A stretch of 64,000 nucleotides of DNA from Tetrastigma voinierianum (GCA_016808115.1 JAEQBH010001390.1:124001-188000); one strand, 5' to 3'. Counted from the stretch's first letter, positions 49,661 through 60,950 are shown. A program made the numbers and translations. Notes: a model not told the origin generated them from the letters alone.

Positions 49661-51215
49661 GGTTCTTGGAAGAGTTTGACTCAAGCCTGAGATCCACCAC
49701 AAACTTCTTATTTTTTCCAATCGCTTCTTGTTGATGTTCAAAGAGTGGAAAATGTACAAAATAAATTCAAGGTGAACAAACACAGAAACAACTCAGACCA
49801 AATTCAAGAAACTCAAGAACAAGAACATAATGAAGAGATTGCAATCCACCCGAACCCGCAAAACTTGATCCTTCTCTGCATACGTATTATCAAACCAATG
49901 CAAAGAACTCTTACTGGGAGACTCCATGACGTAAACCAGAAGGTATGCCTCATAGAGAGACTTATCAAGTCAAGCTTTGATAATCTCGATGATCTAATCT
50001 CTACCATACCAAGAGGTATCGAGGATGTTGATGTGCAAGAGCTGAAAGGCCAATGGGACCGTGAGATGGAATCTACGTGCTCAACTTCCTGGGCCAGTTC
50101 CTCATAGTTCCATGTGGGTAAACCACTGGGTGGGTGGATCTACAAGAGAAAAAGAGGATTCCGATGGGAAGGTTGAAACCCAAAGCTAGATTTGGGTGGC
50201 AAAAGGTTACACCCAAGAGGCATAGATTATGATGAAATCCGCCGGTAGCCATGTTAAATCTCTGTCCGATTTCTTAGTCAGAAGAGTTCTCTCGATTACG
50301 AGATTTGGAAATGTGGGATGTCAAAACAACTTTTCCTAAATGGAGAGCTGAAGAGGATATCTATATGCAGCAAACCTAAAGGTTCATAGCCTTAGGTCAA
50401 GAACACATGGTTTGCAAGTTGCATAGGTCTATTTATACACAAAGATCCAGGTCATGGAACACGTGCTTGATCAAGTTATCAAATTATATGGATTTGAGAA
50501 AAGTCCCGATGAACCATGTGTGTATAAGAAAATTAAGGAATAGTGGTAGTCTTTTTGGTACTTTACGAGATGATATTCTCGTTAATTGGAAACAAAGGTG
50601 AAAGTGTTGCTCAAATTTTAGCGGTTACCTGAAAAACAGCTTGATATGAAGGACTCGGGGTGAAGCTAATCCATATTCTAGAATCAAACTTTCTTTACAG
50701 ACCTGAAGAATAAGGTGTTAGCTTTATCCTAAGCTTCCACATTGATAAAATAGTGACCAGTTTTTATACAAAAATCTGTGTGGACTAACTTTCAGACATG
50801 GAATTCATCTTTCTAAGTAGCAATCACCAAAACTCCCCGAAGAGAAAGAACTCATGAGTAAAAACCTATGCTCGGGCCGTTGGTAGTCCCATGTATGCTG
50901 GGTGCGCCATGTACTGTGCCGCATATCCGCGGCGCAGCTGAGTAGTGCTTCCACCAATCGATCCTGAGTAGAACACCGGACAATGCAAACATATACTCAA
51001 GTATTTAAAGAGAACGAGGGATTATATGTTGGTGTATTCCAAAGGGGAGTCTTAAAACACTTGGTTATAATGGACTCGCATTTTCATAGATATCGACTCC
51101 AAGTAAATCAACATCGTGGATATGTATAATTCTAAACGGGGAGCCATTTTCCGTCGGCACGTGTGCTCGAGAAACATGTAAATTGTATGGGTCTTAAGAG
51201 GTCCTAGGCTTACTT
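49661..51215 (+). pseudogene. copia-2 reverse transcriptase and truncated RNase H
   Basis: The linker frame 49,745-50,107 is Glu/Gln/Asn-rich. RT starts near 50,060 (REMEST, then GCKW-like GGSTREKEDS region, GKVET) and carries VAKGYTQ-like sequence near 50,195. DYEIW at 50,296-50,310 is followed by a frameshifted D-V-K-T-x-F-L-N-G, and HMVCKLHRSIY at 50,404-50,436. A YARAVGSPMYAG stretch is at 50,867-50,902 and YLKRTRDYMLVYSKG near 51,005-51,048. After KSTSW (about 51,095-51,115) the expected 100 or so RNase H residues are almost gone, and the reading jumps to a MGLR-like end by 51,195. So RNase H is mostly deleted. Confidence 0.85.
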
Positions 51216-52016
51216 AGAGTGAGTGGGAGTTGGTTACATTTGTGCTCTAAGAGCAAGACAGTTGTAATTTCATTTTCTGACATATAATAATATGAAGCTT
51301 TTTGCACATTATATTTTACGCATAAGGTCCGTAGATTAATTATGTAGTATATGATCATATGGATACGCTCCATTGAAGACATGATCACGTGTTCTCATAT
51401 AATTAATGAATTGTCTCACAGCTTATTAAATAAAGTAAGTCAAGACTTTATTTAGACCGTAATATTTTATGAAATGACTGGCCTTGGTTATTATAAAATA
51501 TTGAATGAATTATGGTCATTCCGAGAGGATCTAAGAGATTTAATCATGATAAATTTCTCGTGGAAAGGAATTAAATCTCGTGCGATATTAGATATGTTAT
51601 TTTTCTTAATCCCGAGTATATTATAAATAAGATAATTGCTACTATGGCCTTTCGTAGTTATCAATAAGTGAGGCCTATGTTAAACTTAACACCAATATCT
51701 TGATAATTTGGGGATTATGGTATTTTTGATTATCAAGTATTTATGAAATATACAAAATAGAATTTAGATGAAATCATCCTCTTGACATGTTTCACTCTGA
51801 TATTGAAGGTCACGCGCTGTACGGGATCCGTTAGAGAACCGATAAGTCAAGAGAATAAATAATTAGTTGATTTACGTAAGAAAATTATCAATTAATCATT
51901 GATATTTTACAAAGAGGAAAATACATTTGATATAAAACATTATTAATTTTGAATTACACTGGTTTTTAGTGAGTAGCCCCTGATAAGATTATTTGCCCTG
52001 TACTCTGTTTTCTAAG
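51216..52016 (+). other. copia-2 3' non-coding stretch
   Basis: About 800 bases of AT-rich sequence between pol and the 3' LTR, with no coding motif. It opens with GAGTGGGAGTTGG at about 51,220, which resembles a second polypurine tract. This could be a remnant LTR start of a related element or a true internal feature. Confidence 0.5.
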
Positions 52017-52027
52017 CAAGTGGAGAT
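52017..52027 (+). promoter_or_regulatory. copia-2 polypurine tract
   Basis: CAAGTGGAGAT just before the 3' LTR start TGTCGG; the usual form is AAGTGGGAGATTGTTGG. Confidence 0.7.
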
Positions 52028-52524
52028 TGTCGGATTTATGCTCCGTAAGTAATCAGACCACGATCACAGCCTTTAATTAATAATGGGCCATAGATCCCCA
52101 AGCTAGCTCACATACACGTAGTCCATTTAACTGATTATTAAGATACAAGATTGAGCCCATTTATTTGGCCCAAGGTGTTATAAAGCCCAAGGTGTTATAA
52201 AACCCTAGGAGGGTTATGGCTAGCGCCTATAACACACTCGCTACTAGCCTCCGTGGTTTAGAAGCCTTACTTGCCTCCAGGTCTATAAAAACACCTCGAG
52301 AGAAACATTAACCGTAAGGTTTCAGAGTATTTTTCTGTGATCTAGTTTCTTTTAGATCAAGGCGCCACACCCGCATCCGTCACGCAGAATAACTCGAAGG
52401 TCCTCTGTGGATTCTAAGAGATTTCTCGCACTACTACAAGTTAGTAATGGGTGATGAAAATATATCTATCATACATTGTATTTAACTGCTGCATTCTGGC
52501 TTCCACTGCATGATTCCTTCCGCC
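52028..52524 (+). repeat. copia-2 3' LTR
   Basis: Partner of 45,651-46,144. It starts TGTCGGATTTATGCTC and ends near CCTTCCGCCA. A short direct duplication (CCCAAGGTGTTATAAA twice at 52,169-52,200) is present only in this copy. Confidence 0.85.
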
Positions 52525-52783
52525 ACATGCAGACACAAAGTACTATTATTATTTAAGTCCATGAGGAATCTATTGTTTTTCTTGTGGTAATCTTATTACT
52601 GGAGCTCTAGAAAGCAGAAAGTCATAGCTAGATCAACCACCTAAGTCGAGCATGTGAGCCCTCGCGCTCGCGCGCCGCCACCGACCAGGCCCCAGTCCGT
52701 AACCTATTAATCGAAATTGGTATTAAGCGCCAAGAACACCACCTATTCTCTTTGTGTGATAATCATGGGCTTGAGCCTTGCAC
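52525..52783 (+). pseudogene. copia-1 RNase H, first part
   Basis: Continues the host RT interrupted at 45,650. ATGCAGAC at 52,525 corresponds to the D-A-D-W that follows L-E-G-Y/H in copia RNase H. Then come GGTAATCTTATTACTGG (G-N-L-I-T-W) and WSSRKQKV (frame near 52,602-52,625), a decayed STTEAEY, and PPILF with TGTGATAATCATGG (C-D-N) at 52,738-52,775. It stops at 52,783 where copia-3 begins. The DNA match is better than any single frame, as there are small indels. Confidence 0.8.
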
Positions 52784-53096
52784 TGCCAAGTAGTGACAAT
52801 GTGTCGTTCCTCGCACACCGCCGCCATTATCGCAGGTCGCATACACTCCATCAGATGATACCTCCTCCAGAATATCGTGTAGTTCACGTTTGTCTCAAGT
52901 CACACAATGCATGCCTACCTCAAGTCATGCTCTCCTCACTAGCTGTCAACCTAATGGTCCTTATGGTGCACCTCAAAGCACTCTCTCCTGTAACTAACGG
53001 GTTTTAGTATAAATGTTTCGTCTCGTTTTTCTATAAGAGAATATATTTTCCGTAATGTTCAAGATCCGCTTTCTTCGCTCTCGCCGATTTTCAACA
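52784..53096 (+). repeat. copia-3 5' LTR, about 313 bp
   Basis: Matches 57,379-57,705. Shared blocks are GACAATGT, CACACCGCCGCC-like sequence, GATGATACC, TCACACAATGCAYGCCTAC, CTCAAAGCACTCTCTC, TTTCTATAAGAGAATATATT and GAATTTTCAACA-like end. It ends in TTTTCAACA directly before a perfect primer site. Confidence 0.9.
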
Positions 53097-53111
53097 TGGT
53101 ATCAGAGCAGG
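53097..53111 (+). promoter_or_regulatory. copia-3 primer-binding site
   Basis: TGGTATCAGAGCAGG, an unmutated match to the standard initiator-Met tRNA primer site, starting on the base after the LTR. Confidence 0.95.
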
Positions 53112-53123
53112 TCTGATATAATC

Positions 53124-53995
53124 CATGGCAATTGTTCCTCCTTCCCCGTCCTGCATCATCCCTCCTTCACCTACATCTGCTTCATCGCAATGGCGAGCAT
53201 CCGCTTTTACCTCTGTCTACCAAATCGATCGCATAAATATCATGCTCGAAGCCACGTGATACTTCCGATGGTAATGGAGAGTCGCGATCTGAATCTTTTC
53301 TTCTCAATACAAAACTCAAACCGTAGGAGTGTCACCGATTCTACTGATGTCGATCATCTCCCCAACCAATCCGACGACGCTTTCTAGAGAAGGATCGATC
53401 AACAGAGCTGAAATGTTGCTTCCTATCTCCTAAAGAAATGTTGTGCCATGTTCTTACACTCAGAATCAACTCAGCAGGTGGATCGTTTCGAGCAAACTTT
53501 TTCTGCCAAGTCACAAGCTCAAGATCTCGCCACGTGCCTCTTCCGAATTACGAAGAAGGGAACAAGCTCGTTGAGGATTACATTCTCAAAATGAAATCCT
53601 ATAGTCGTCACTCACGGCCGCCGGGTTAGCAAATCACGTATGATTTAACTCATCCTCTACATCCCCTCGGGAGGACCCTCGATCAGAATTTGAAGTCGTA
53701 ATTGTAAATCTCCATCCTCGTGAATCAACCACTCTTCAAGAAGTACAAGAGATATCCTTCAAACACATGAGATGAGACTTGAGAGCCCCAGTTGTCGCAA
53801 TAACGGCCGATCTACAAATTCTCTACTAATTTCAGCTTCAACAACAATTTTTCCGAGGTGGACGTGGTGGTAGAGGTCGTTCCTTTATTGGTGGTAGAGG
53901 TCGTTTTCCTTCTGGTGGCAAAGGATACAATTCTTCAACAATCTTTCTATCAAATATGTAAAGAATGGGACATAGCTTCCTAAATGTTTTTACCA
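53124..53995 (+). pseudogene. copia-3 gag
   Basis: ATG at 53,124 (MAIVPPSPS, then PPSPTSASS). NKLVEDYILKMKSYS at 53,560-53,607 matches the gag core (D-Y-I-L-K-M-K-S-x-S). A QEVQ-like traceable stretch with an F-K-x-H-E-M-R end is near 53,770. A Gly/Arg-rich RGG box is at 53,854-53,928 (RGGRGGRGRSF, then GGRGRFPSGGKG), as found before the zinc knuckle in this copia type. Frameshifted several times. Confidence 0.85.
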
Positions 53996-54600
53996 CCTGA
54001 TGTTAGGTACCAAAATCAATTTAAGAATCGGCCTGGAGAGTATTCTCGTCGATGAATCCTCAACACCAAAGATCTCGCCACAAGCATGGCATCGCTCCAA
54101 CGCATCACACGCGCTTCATGGTTTCGATAGTGGGCCACACATCATGTCACCTCCACCACCGACCCATGAACACCAACTCGAATACTGTGCACTGCAGCTC
54201 AGACTTGGTGATGGTTCTAAACTCCCTATCACACACATTGGACACAACATTTTACCTACTTCACGCTCTCTACATCTCAAAAATGTTTTGATGGTTCCTT
54301 CTATAACCAAAAATTTAATCAGTATATCCAAGTTTACCATTGAGAATGATGTTATTGTGGAGTTTGATTCTACCTGCTGCTATATCAAGGACAAACAATC
54401 ACGGAAAATTATGCTCCAAGGAGTGCTTAAGGACGGCTTATATCAACTACATCTGTCTCCGCCATTATCTACTCCACTTAGTTCAAGCTCCGCCCAACAA
54501 GGATCACTACAATTTCTCCACAAGACTTAGATGCATCTTCCTACACTCAAGCCAATTTAGTTCCCGTCCAACTCGTGATTGTTGGTCAGGAAAGCTTTAA
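53996..54600 (+). pseudogene. copia-3 protease, with a 176-codon open stretch
   Basis: 54,000-54,530 is open. It contains FDSG at 54,122-54,133 (protease D-S-G; next residue Pro instead of Ala). It then has GDGSKLPITHIGHNILPTS, LKNVLMVPSITKNLISISKF, EFDSTCCYIKD, and LQGVLKDGLYQL. This is the conserved protease to pre-integrase stretch of copia polyproteins. Its initial Met is not a natural start; it is simply the longest unbroken part of a decayed polyprotein. Confidence 0.85.
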
Positions 54601-55923
54601 ATTCGACCGTGGTACTTCAGAATACCCGACTATCGACCTTTATGGCATACCGATTAGGTCACCCTAATAAAGTGGTTCTAACAAGATCCTAGCTCAATTG
54701 AATATAAAAGTCTCTCCCCAGACTAAATGAATTTTTGTGGATGTTTGCCAATATGGCAAAATGCACTAGGCTTATTTTCCTTCAACATCTCTTCACACAA
54801 CAACACTATTTCTTAAATCATCCATTCGGATGTAATGGGACCGCCTCATCTCTCACTTGAAGGTCGAGATTCTACACTTTGTCGATGATTATAGCAGATA
54901 TATGGATCTTCCCTCTTCGCCTCTAAGTCCTATAATTTACTATGTTCACTCTACTTCCACAAATGATCGGAACGACAATTTCCGCTTGCAAATCCTATGT
55001 CTCCAAACGATCGTGGAGGTGAATATCGGAAACTGCAACCATTGTTATAGAAATTAGGAATTACCTTTCGCCATCCTTGTCCTTATACGCATCAACAACA
55101 AGGTCGCACCGAGAGAAAACATCGCAACATTGTAGAGATTGGTCTCACTCTTCTTGCTCAAGCCTCTATGGACTTAAAATTATGGTGGGAGGCATTTGCC
55201 TTAGCTACTTTTTTATTAAATTGTCTCCCCACTGTAGTTCTAAATCATCTATTCCGCTTGAGCTGCTTCCATGAACTAGCAACCCGATTATAATTTTTTC
55301 GAAGGTGTTTGGTTGCGCCCGCTTCCATATCTTCGCCTTACAACAAACATGTCGGCTTTTCGATCATCCAAGTGTCTCTTCTCAAGCTAGCGCCCTTCGC
55401 ATAAAGGCTATCGCTACATGCATCCTTCTCGACGACTTACATTTGCCAAAAGTGTAACGCTGATGAAACCACCTTCCCATATCGGGCCTCTTCTTTCCTC
55501 TTTCTCATACCTCTCATGAGACTATGTACTCAAAGACGCTCACTTGTACAAAATTCGATGCCCACCTTCTTACCTTCCCCACTGCTCCTTCAACTCGTTC
55601 CTTCTAACGTGAGTTCTCCAACTTACTCCCATCCAAAGATTTCCAAGCTTTCCCCATGTCCTCAAAGTCCACATTCCAATACTCCCTTTGTCATCCACAC
55701 AAGAGTCTAACATTCCCCACTCCAAAGGCCCTTTTACCTTCTTATCACCCTCTCCTCTAAATTAGGACATACTCCACTCCAATGTATCCTTCTCTCTCAT
55801 CTCATCACCCCATGATAACTCCTCGGGACTAAGGTCGCACTTAAGCCTAAACTTGTTTTCCACTATTCATCAAGAACCATCATGTGTCATCGGGTCTCTA
55901 ACTAATCTCTATGGAAACAAGCC
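54601..55923 (+). pseudogene. copia-3 integrase and linker
   Basis: The L-W-H/H-P-N-K zinc-binding region is recognisable at 54,630-54,680. DDYSRYMDLPS is at 54,881-54,912. ADERKHRHIVEI-like sequence is near 55,110-55,145 in shifted frames. QASM/LKLWWEAFALATFLLNCLP-like sequence lies at 55,160-55,225. The post-core Pro/Ser-rich linker follows at 55,540-55,860. Very many single-base and short deletions occur. Confidence 0.8.
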
Positions 55924-57365
55924 ATGACCGATGAGTTTCAGGCTCTCCTCCATAATCAAACTTGGAGCCTTGTTCCTCCCTCTAGTGCTCAATGTGTGGT
56001 GCAGTGTAAATGGGTATTTCGAACTAAACTTAAGGCTGATGGCTCACTGGACAAGCATAAGGCTAGGTTGGTAGCCAAAGGATTTCAACAAACACCTGGT
56101 GTGGACTTCTTTGAAACCTTCAGTCCGGTTGTTAAAGCATCAACTATTCGCATAATCTTTACACTTGCTGTTTCAAGGGGTTGGGACATCCAACAAATCG
56201 ATATTAATAATGCGTTTTTAAATGGAGATTTGCATGAGGAGGTGTTTATGTCACAACCGGATGGTTTTGTAGACTAAGCAAAGCCTACATATGTGTGTAA
56301 GTCACACAAGGCTTTATATGTGACCGAAGAGGCTCCTGTGAGCATGGCTCAAACACTTAGAGCCATTCTTACCCGGGCTTCTATAATTCGCTTCGACTCC
56401 CTCTTCTACTCGACACAAACATGGTCGAATGTTGTCGCTCGGTATAATGATGACATTCTCATCACCTATGGATGTCAAGATGATGTTAAACACGTTATCG
56501 ATGCTCACACTCAGCTTGCTCTAAACCCTCGTTCAAGACACTATTTTCGTTCCGAGGTCCCCGAACTCTCCTCGGGCTGCACTTGAGCCAAGCTACAAGC
56601 CGCCGACTCCGTCGCACAAAACAACATGGCTACCGCAAAAATCTGCTCACCCCATGTGCTTACAACACCCATTCTATTTGATAGTGAGCCCTTCTCTCAC
56701 TTCGTAAAGAAGACAATTGGTGCTCTTCAATACCTCACTCTAACACATCCAGACCTGGATTTTTGTGTTAACAAGCTAAGTCAATTTCTACAAACACCTA
56801 TCGTTGCTCAATGGAATGCTTGCAAACGTATTCTGAGGTATGTCAAAGGAACCTTGTCTCATGCCACCGTTGTTTAAACCAGCTTCTTTATTCACTTTAG
56901 AGGGGTATTCAAACTCAGATTGGGCAACAAACATAGATGATCGGTAACTCGTTGGGATATGTGTGTTCCTCGAGGAATTTAATTACATGGAGCTCTAGAA
57001 ACAAAGGCAGAGTCTGGGCCCAACACCGAAGCTGAATGGGCTGTGGGCTTGTCTATATCGCCATTGATCTAATGTGTGGGTTCAACATCTTCTACCGGGA
57101 GATTGTATTTCTATTTTCAACCACTGGTGTTATGGAGTGATAACTTGGGAGCATAAGCCCTAGCCTGCAACCCAGTTTATCATGCTAGAACAAAACATAT
57201 TGAGCTCGATGTACATTTCATCCGAAACTTAATCTCTTAACACAAGCTCGAGGTCCGACATTATCCAACTGAATCTCAACCCCGTTGACGTTCTCACAAA
57301 GCCTTTGTCACTTGATCGTTTCTAACTGCTGTGCTCTAAGCTCACCATGTGTGCACCCATGCTAA
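55924..57365 (+). pseudogene. copia-3 reverse transcriptase and RNase H
   Basis: 55,924-56,277 is open and carries [65 protein letters not shown] and DINNAFLNGDLHEEVFM: a well-preserved RT N-terminal half. After a TAA at 56,275 it decays. YNDDILI at 56,441-56,461 replaces YVDD. GALQYLTLTHPDLDFCVNKL (56,722-56,780) and RILRYVKGTL follow. RNase H has S-N-S-D-W-A near 56,915, VYHARTKHIELDVHFIRNL at 57,176-57,230, and SLRGGVE at 57,365-57,385. Confidence 0.9.
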
Positions 57366-57378
57366 GCTTGCGGGGCGG
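57366..57378 (+). promoter_or_regulatory. copia-3 polypurine tract (decayed)
   Basis: GCTTGCGGGGCGG before the LTR start (CGTTGAAG for TGTTGAAG). The intact form in copia-1 is GCTTGAGAGGGGG. Confidence 0.7.
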
Positions 57379-57705
57379 CGTTGAAGCAGACAATGTCGCC
57401 TCAAGACACACATCCGCCGCTTCATACATCGCGGCCGTGACACACCCACGGGATGATACCCTCCGCATATCGCGCTTCACGCCGCCTCAAGTCACACAAT
57501 GCACGCCTACTCCAGTCATGCCTCTCACCAAATTGCCAACTCCATCGGTCCCAGAAAATTCTCAAAGCACTCTCTCTCCTCAGAATCAATCTGCTTTATA
57601 TAAAGTGTTTTGTCCTTGTCTTTTTCTATAAGAGAATATATTTTTCCAGAATGTTCAAGATTTGGTTTCTCTCTCTTCAGTGCTCTCTCTGCCTGATTTT
57701 CAACA
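57379..57705 (+). repeat. copia-3 3' LTR
   Basis: Partner of 52,784-53,096. It has a TTTATATAAAG TATA-like site at 57,595 and ends TTTTCAACA. Directly after it the host RNase H reading resumes. Confidence 0.9.
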
Positions 57706-57907
57706 CTAATAACCTTGTTTATCACTCACGTACTAAGCATATAGAAATCGACATTCATTTTGTTTGTGATCTTGTTACAGCTAACAAGTTAGAAGTAAGG
57801 TATATTCTGACTGAGTTGCAGCTTACAAACATCTTTACTAAGGCTTTGTCAGAACCTCGACTACAGTCACTTAGAAGTAAGCTCACCATGGAAGATTCCA
57901 TGTGCAG
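57706..57907 (+). pseudogene. copia-1 RNase H, last part
   Basis: Reading continues from C-D-N-H-G-L at 52,783: NNLVYHSRTKHIEIDIHFVC (from 57,711), LVTANKLEVRYI, LTNIFTKALSEPRLQSLRSK and LTMEDSMC. This is the normal RNase H tail of this copia type and is nearly free of breaks. Confidence 0.9.
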
Positions 57908-57919
57908 CTTGAGAGGGGG
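57908..57919 (+). promoter_or_regulatory. copia-1 polypurine tract
   Basis: CTTGAGAGGGGG immediately before TGTTGAAGG. It also encodes the last residues SLRGG of the polyprotein. Confidence 0.85.
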
Positions 57920-58025
57920 TGTTGAAGGTGCTGAACCATAAGGTTCTAGAATGAGATCACACACACCTGCAAATAAGGCCATGTCAACTAGAATATTTTC
58001 TCTGCATGAATAATGTTTCTCACAA
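57920..58025 (+). repeat. copia-1 3' LTR, left part
   Basis: Starts TGTTGAAGGTGCTGAACC after the polypurine tract and is cut at 58,025 by copia-4. The other part lies at 62,834-62,966. Confidence 0.8.
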
Positions 58026-58236
58026 TGTAAATAAGTTAATGCATAAAATCTGCGATCTCCTTGATTTATGCAAGGTTTACTCTTATTGTTTGGTTTTCCT
58101 TTTATGTAGGAATGTAAATTAGGCAATGACAATGTATAGGTTTTTATTTTAGGATCCTAAATTGATCTTATAAAAGCATGTGTATATATATTCCTTACTT
58201 TTCAATGAATAAAATATACAATATTGATTTCTTTTA
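58026..58236 (+). repeat. copia-4 5' LTR, about 211 bp
   Basis: Very similar to 62,628-62,833: shared GTTAATGCATAAAATCTGCG, TAGGTTTTTATTTTAGGATC, GTATATATATTCCTT, TTTTCAATGAATAAAATATA. The LTRs are short, with few differences, so this looks like the youngest element of the nest. Confidence 0.9.
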
Positions 58237-58252
58237 TGGTATCGTAATCAAG
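58237..58252 (+). promoter_or_regulatory. copia-4 primer-binding site
   Basis: TGGTATCGTAATCAAG, mutated after TGGTATC, directly following the LTR. Confidence 0.65.
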
Positions 58253-58316
58253 AACGCTCCCGACAACCACAAAAACTATAGCTTGTTTTCTTTTTCTTCT
58301 TTTAACCATCATCTAT

Positions 58317-59440
58317 GGCAAAAGCAAACCCGGCCCGAGGCCGGCGCAATATGACAATTGAATATCCCTTTCTCCACTAATCCAATCAACTCCGAGTCAT
58401 GCTTGTTACTCAACAATTGAAACAGTTGGCACTGCGAGGTCTCAGAGTCGTTCCCATGCCTCATGGCCCAAAGATAAAAAAAAAAAAAAAAAAAAAATAA
58501 AGAAGCGGTTTCATCATCGGCACCATTAAAAACCACCAATCACATCCACCATAGGAACTCCAATGACGCCAAGTGTAAACAATCTCAGAAATCATGGCTT
58601 CAATCCAATCTCACACGATATCCGTGAGAAAGTGTAATATACAACGAGGTCGTTTCATGAAATTTGGGCTAGCCTCGATGAGCATTGCCACGCATCAATA
58701 GTGTCCATCTTTTCATGTTGGAAGAAGGAATCCAGATTGTAAACAGGAACATGACCATCGTGGTGCTTATTACATCAAGCCAAAGGGCCTTTGCGATGAA
58801 AGAGACGACTGTGTTCTATTCCAACCCGTACCATGCAATCAAAGAGGTTATGTAGTTCCAACAAAGTCAAAGGACTATGAAGTTTCTCACAGTCTTAATG
58901 AAGCTTACACCCGCTGTTCGAGACGTATTCTACTTCATGGATCCACTTCCCACCGTTAACGAAGCTCATTCTCCTCATTCTCCAAAGATGAAAGACAACG
59001 AAAGCAAAGATCAAAGGGAAGTGCACCTCAGAACATTATCAAGGCCGTATGTAGAACAACTTACAAAATTCTCGGGAAAATTCACACCTAAAAATCCTCA
59101 TACTTCTTTGAAATGTGAAATTTAGACAAATTTAAGCACCTCAAAGACTTGTCGGCACATCTTAATGCATTATCAGGGCGGAACGTCCCACCATTGACGT
59201 ATGTCGTAAGTTGCATAAGATGAATTCCATTGGTGGTAAGCCTAATCAACAAGAGCGTAAGAATTTTACCTCTAAGGTCCATCATGCCGATGCCAATACA
59301 ACAACACCTCCCACCTCTTTCAACCTCACAGCCAGTAACAATACCGTAGACCCACGGTGAATTTTTCAATAAAGAATAAGCCTAATACCTAGGCTAATCA
59401 TGTTGGTAGTGCATCCGCTATGAGTGATCTCTCAGGTACA
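58317..59440 (+). pseudogene. copia-4 gag
   Basis: ATG at 58,317: MAKANPARGRRN, MTIEYPFLH, a stop, then VMLVTQQLKQ, matching the start of this gag type. A poly(A) run of about 23 bases at 58,475-58,500 interrupts it. PLPTVNEAHS at 58,945-58,975 (usual D-P-L-P-S-V-N-K-A-Y-S) and a Lys/Glu-rich stretch follow. The knuckle near 59,230 is not readable. Confidence 0.8.
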
Positions 59441-60950
59441 ACCTTTTGTGCTTCAGTTTTTGGTAAAGGAATGTGTTGGATACTTGACACAAAAAGCCAC
59501 AAATCACATGATTTGCTCTCCTAACTTGTTGACACAAATTCTGCTACCAATCAACCGCACCTTCCAATGGAGCGTTGATCTGTCGTCACACACACAGTAA
59601 AGAATTCGCTGATCGATTTTCGCATTACATGATGTGCTCTGTATTCCATCTTTTAAATTAAACCCATTTCTATTAGCAAACTTGTTCAAAGTTCCACCGC
59701 TTTGCTATGATGACGCATGATGTTTAGAAGCAGCTTCAAGACTAATGATCGGGGAAGATGATCGGGACAGAACCGAATGAGGTGGACTTTACCACCTCGA
59801 TACTCAAAGAAACCTGTGATGCAACTCGCCAATACCACAATGCCTCTCATTCCTAGACTTTGGCATCAAACGCCTTTGGTCATCTTCAAATAAGAGTCTT
59901 CGTATGATTTCTCATTCTATTATAAACATGCTTTTTTATGATATTGATGATTGTTTAATTTGCCTATTAGCTAAACAAACTTGTTCTCAATTTCCATTAA
60001 GTTCTATTAATACTCATGCACCATTTGAGTTAATTCATGTTGATATCTGGAGAGGGTACCATATTCCTACAATCACTGGGCACGATATTTTCTCACTCAT
60101 TGTTATTGTGATCATATTTGATGTACATGGGTTTATTCGAGACTGCAGTCAGATAATTATTAAATACACCACCACATTTATCAATTTGGTTGAGACACAA
60201 TTTTCCTTGAAAGTTAAAATTCTTCAGTGATAATGGTTCAGAATTCACAATGACAAAATTTTATTCAAATAAAGGAATCATTCATCGAACTAGTTGTGTC
60301 TCCGCTCCACAACAAAATGGAGTTGCCGAACAAAAACACCGCCACCTTCTCAATGTGGCACGAACCTTATTATTTCAATCTAATCTTCCTAAACAATTTT
60401 GAGGAGATGCCATCTTAGTTTCCATCTATCTCATCAACCGAACTCCCACACCAACACTTCACAGAAAAACCCCTTTTGAGATGCCTTTTCACAAACAACC
60501 CACCTATAATCATTTACGAGTCTTTAGGTGCTTGTGTTTCGCATCCACACACCATCATCGCCCCACCAAATTTGATGTTAGAGCCACACACTGTATCTTC
60601 CTTGGGTATCCATATGGTAAAAAAGGATATCGGGTTTATGATCTCTCAACCGGTAACATATTTGTCTCACATGATGTTTCCTTTCATGAGACCATTTTTC
60701 CCTTTCCATCTTCTCCGTCAGAAAGCCTCCTTTGCAAGCTCTACACCAACCACCAACCTATGATGATAACATCTCACCACTCCTTTTCCCGCCTTTAACA
60801 CGTAACCTTTCAATGTAACCTATCTCTGAAATTCCTTCATCCCCGACTCCTCTCAAGGTTCTAAATTCCTCCACACATATTATCCCCTCGCCATACAAAT
60901 TCGCCTCAAGGATGACACGCGGCTACACAAGCACCTGGTTATCTTCATGA
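59441..60950 (+). pseudogene. copia-4 protease and integrase
   Basis: WILDTKSHKSH at 59,477-59,509: the protease D-T-G has become D-T-K. GGLYHLDTQ lies at 59,782-59,808. The integrase zinc region and core lie at 59,888-60,480. LICLLAKQTCSQFPLSSINT and FELIHVDIWRGYHIPTITG (60,025-60,082) contain the first catalytic Asp. SDNGSEFT at 60,225-60,252 is in a shifted frame (second Asp), then [15 protein letters not shown] at 60,322-60,366. The third catalytic position is Gln instead of the expected Glu in [15 protein letters not shown] and [20 protein letters not shown] lie at 60,520-60,662. Stops at several points. Confidence 0.85.

Noticed and set aside
49745..50107. 120-codon frame as a separate gene
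   Set aside because: It is the linker between integrase and RT of copia-2, flanked by polyprotein motifs on both sides.
45645..52530. Target-site duplication for copia-2
   Set aside because: Flanks GTCAT and CATGC or GCCAC do not match well enough; LTR edges are uncertain by a few bases.
54000..54530. 176-codon frame as a host gene
   Set aside because: Its motifs are those of copia protease and pre-integrase, and it lies between a matched LTR pair.
57453..57941. 162-codon frame spanning an LTR end and RNase H
   Set aside because: The frame is an accident of joining the copia-3 3' LTR to the host copia-1 RNase H.
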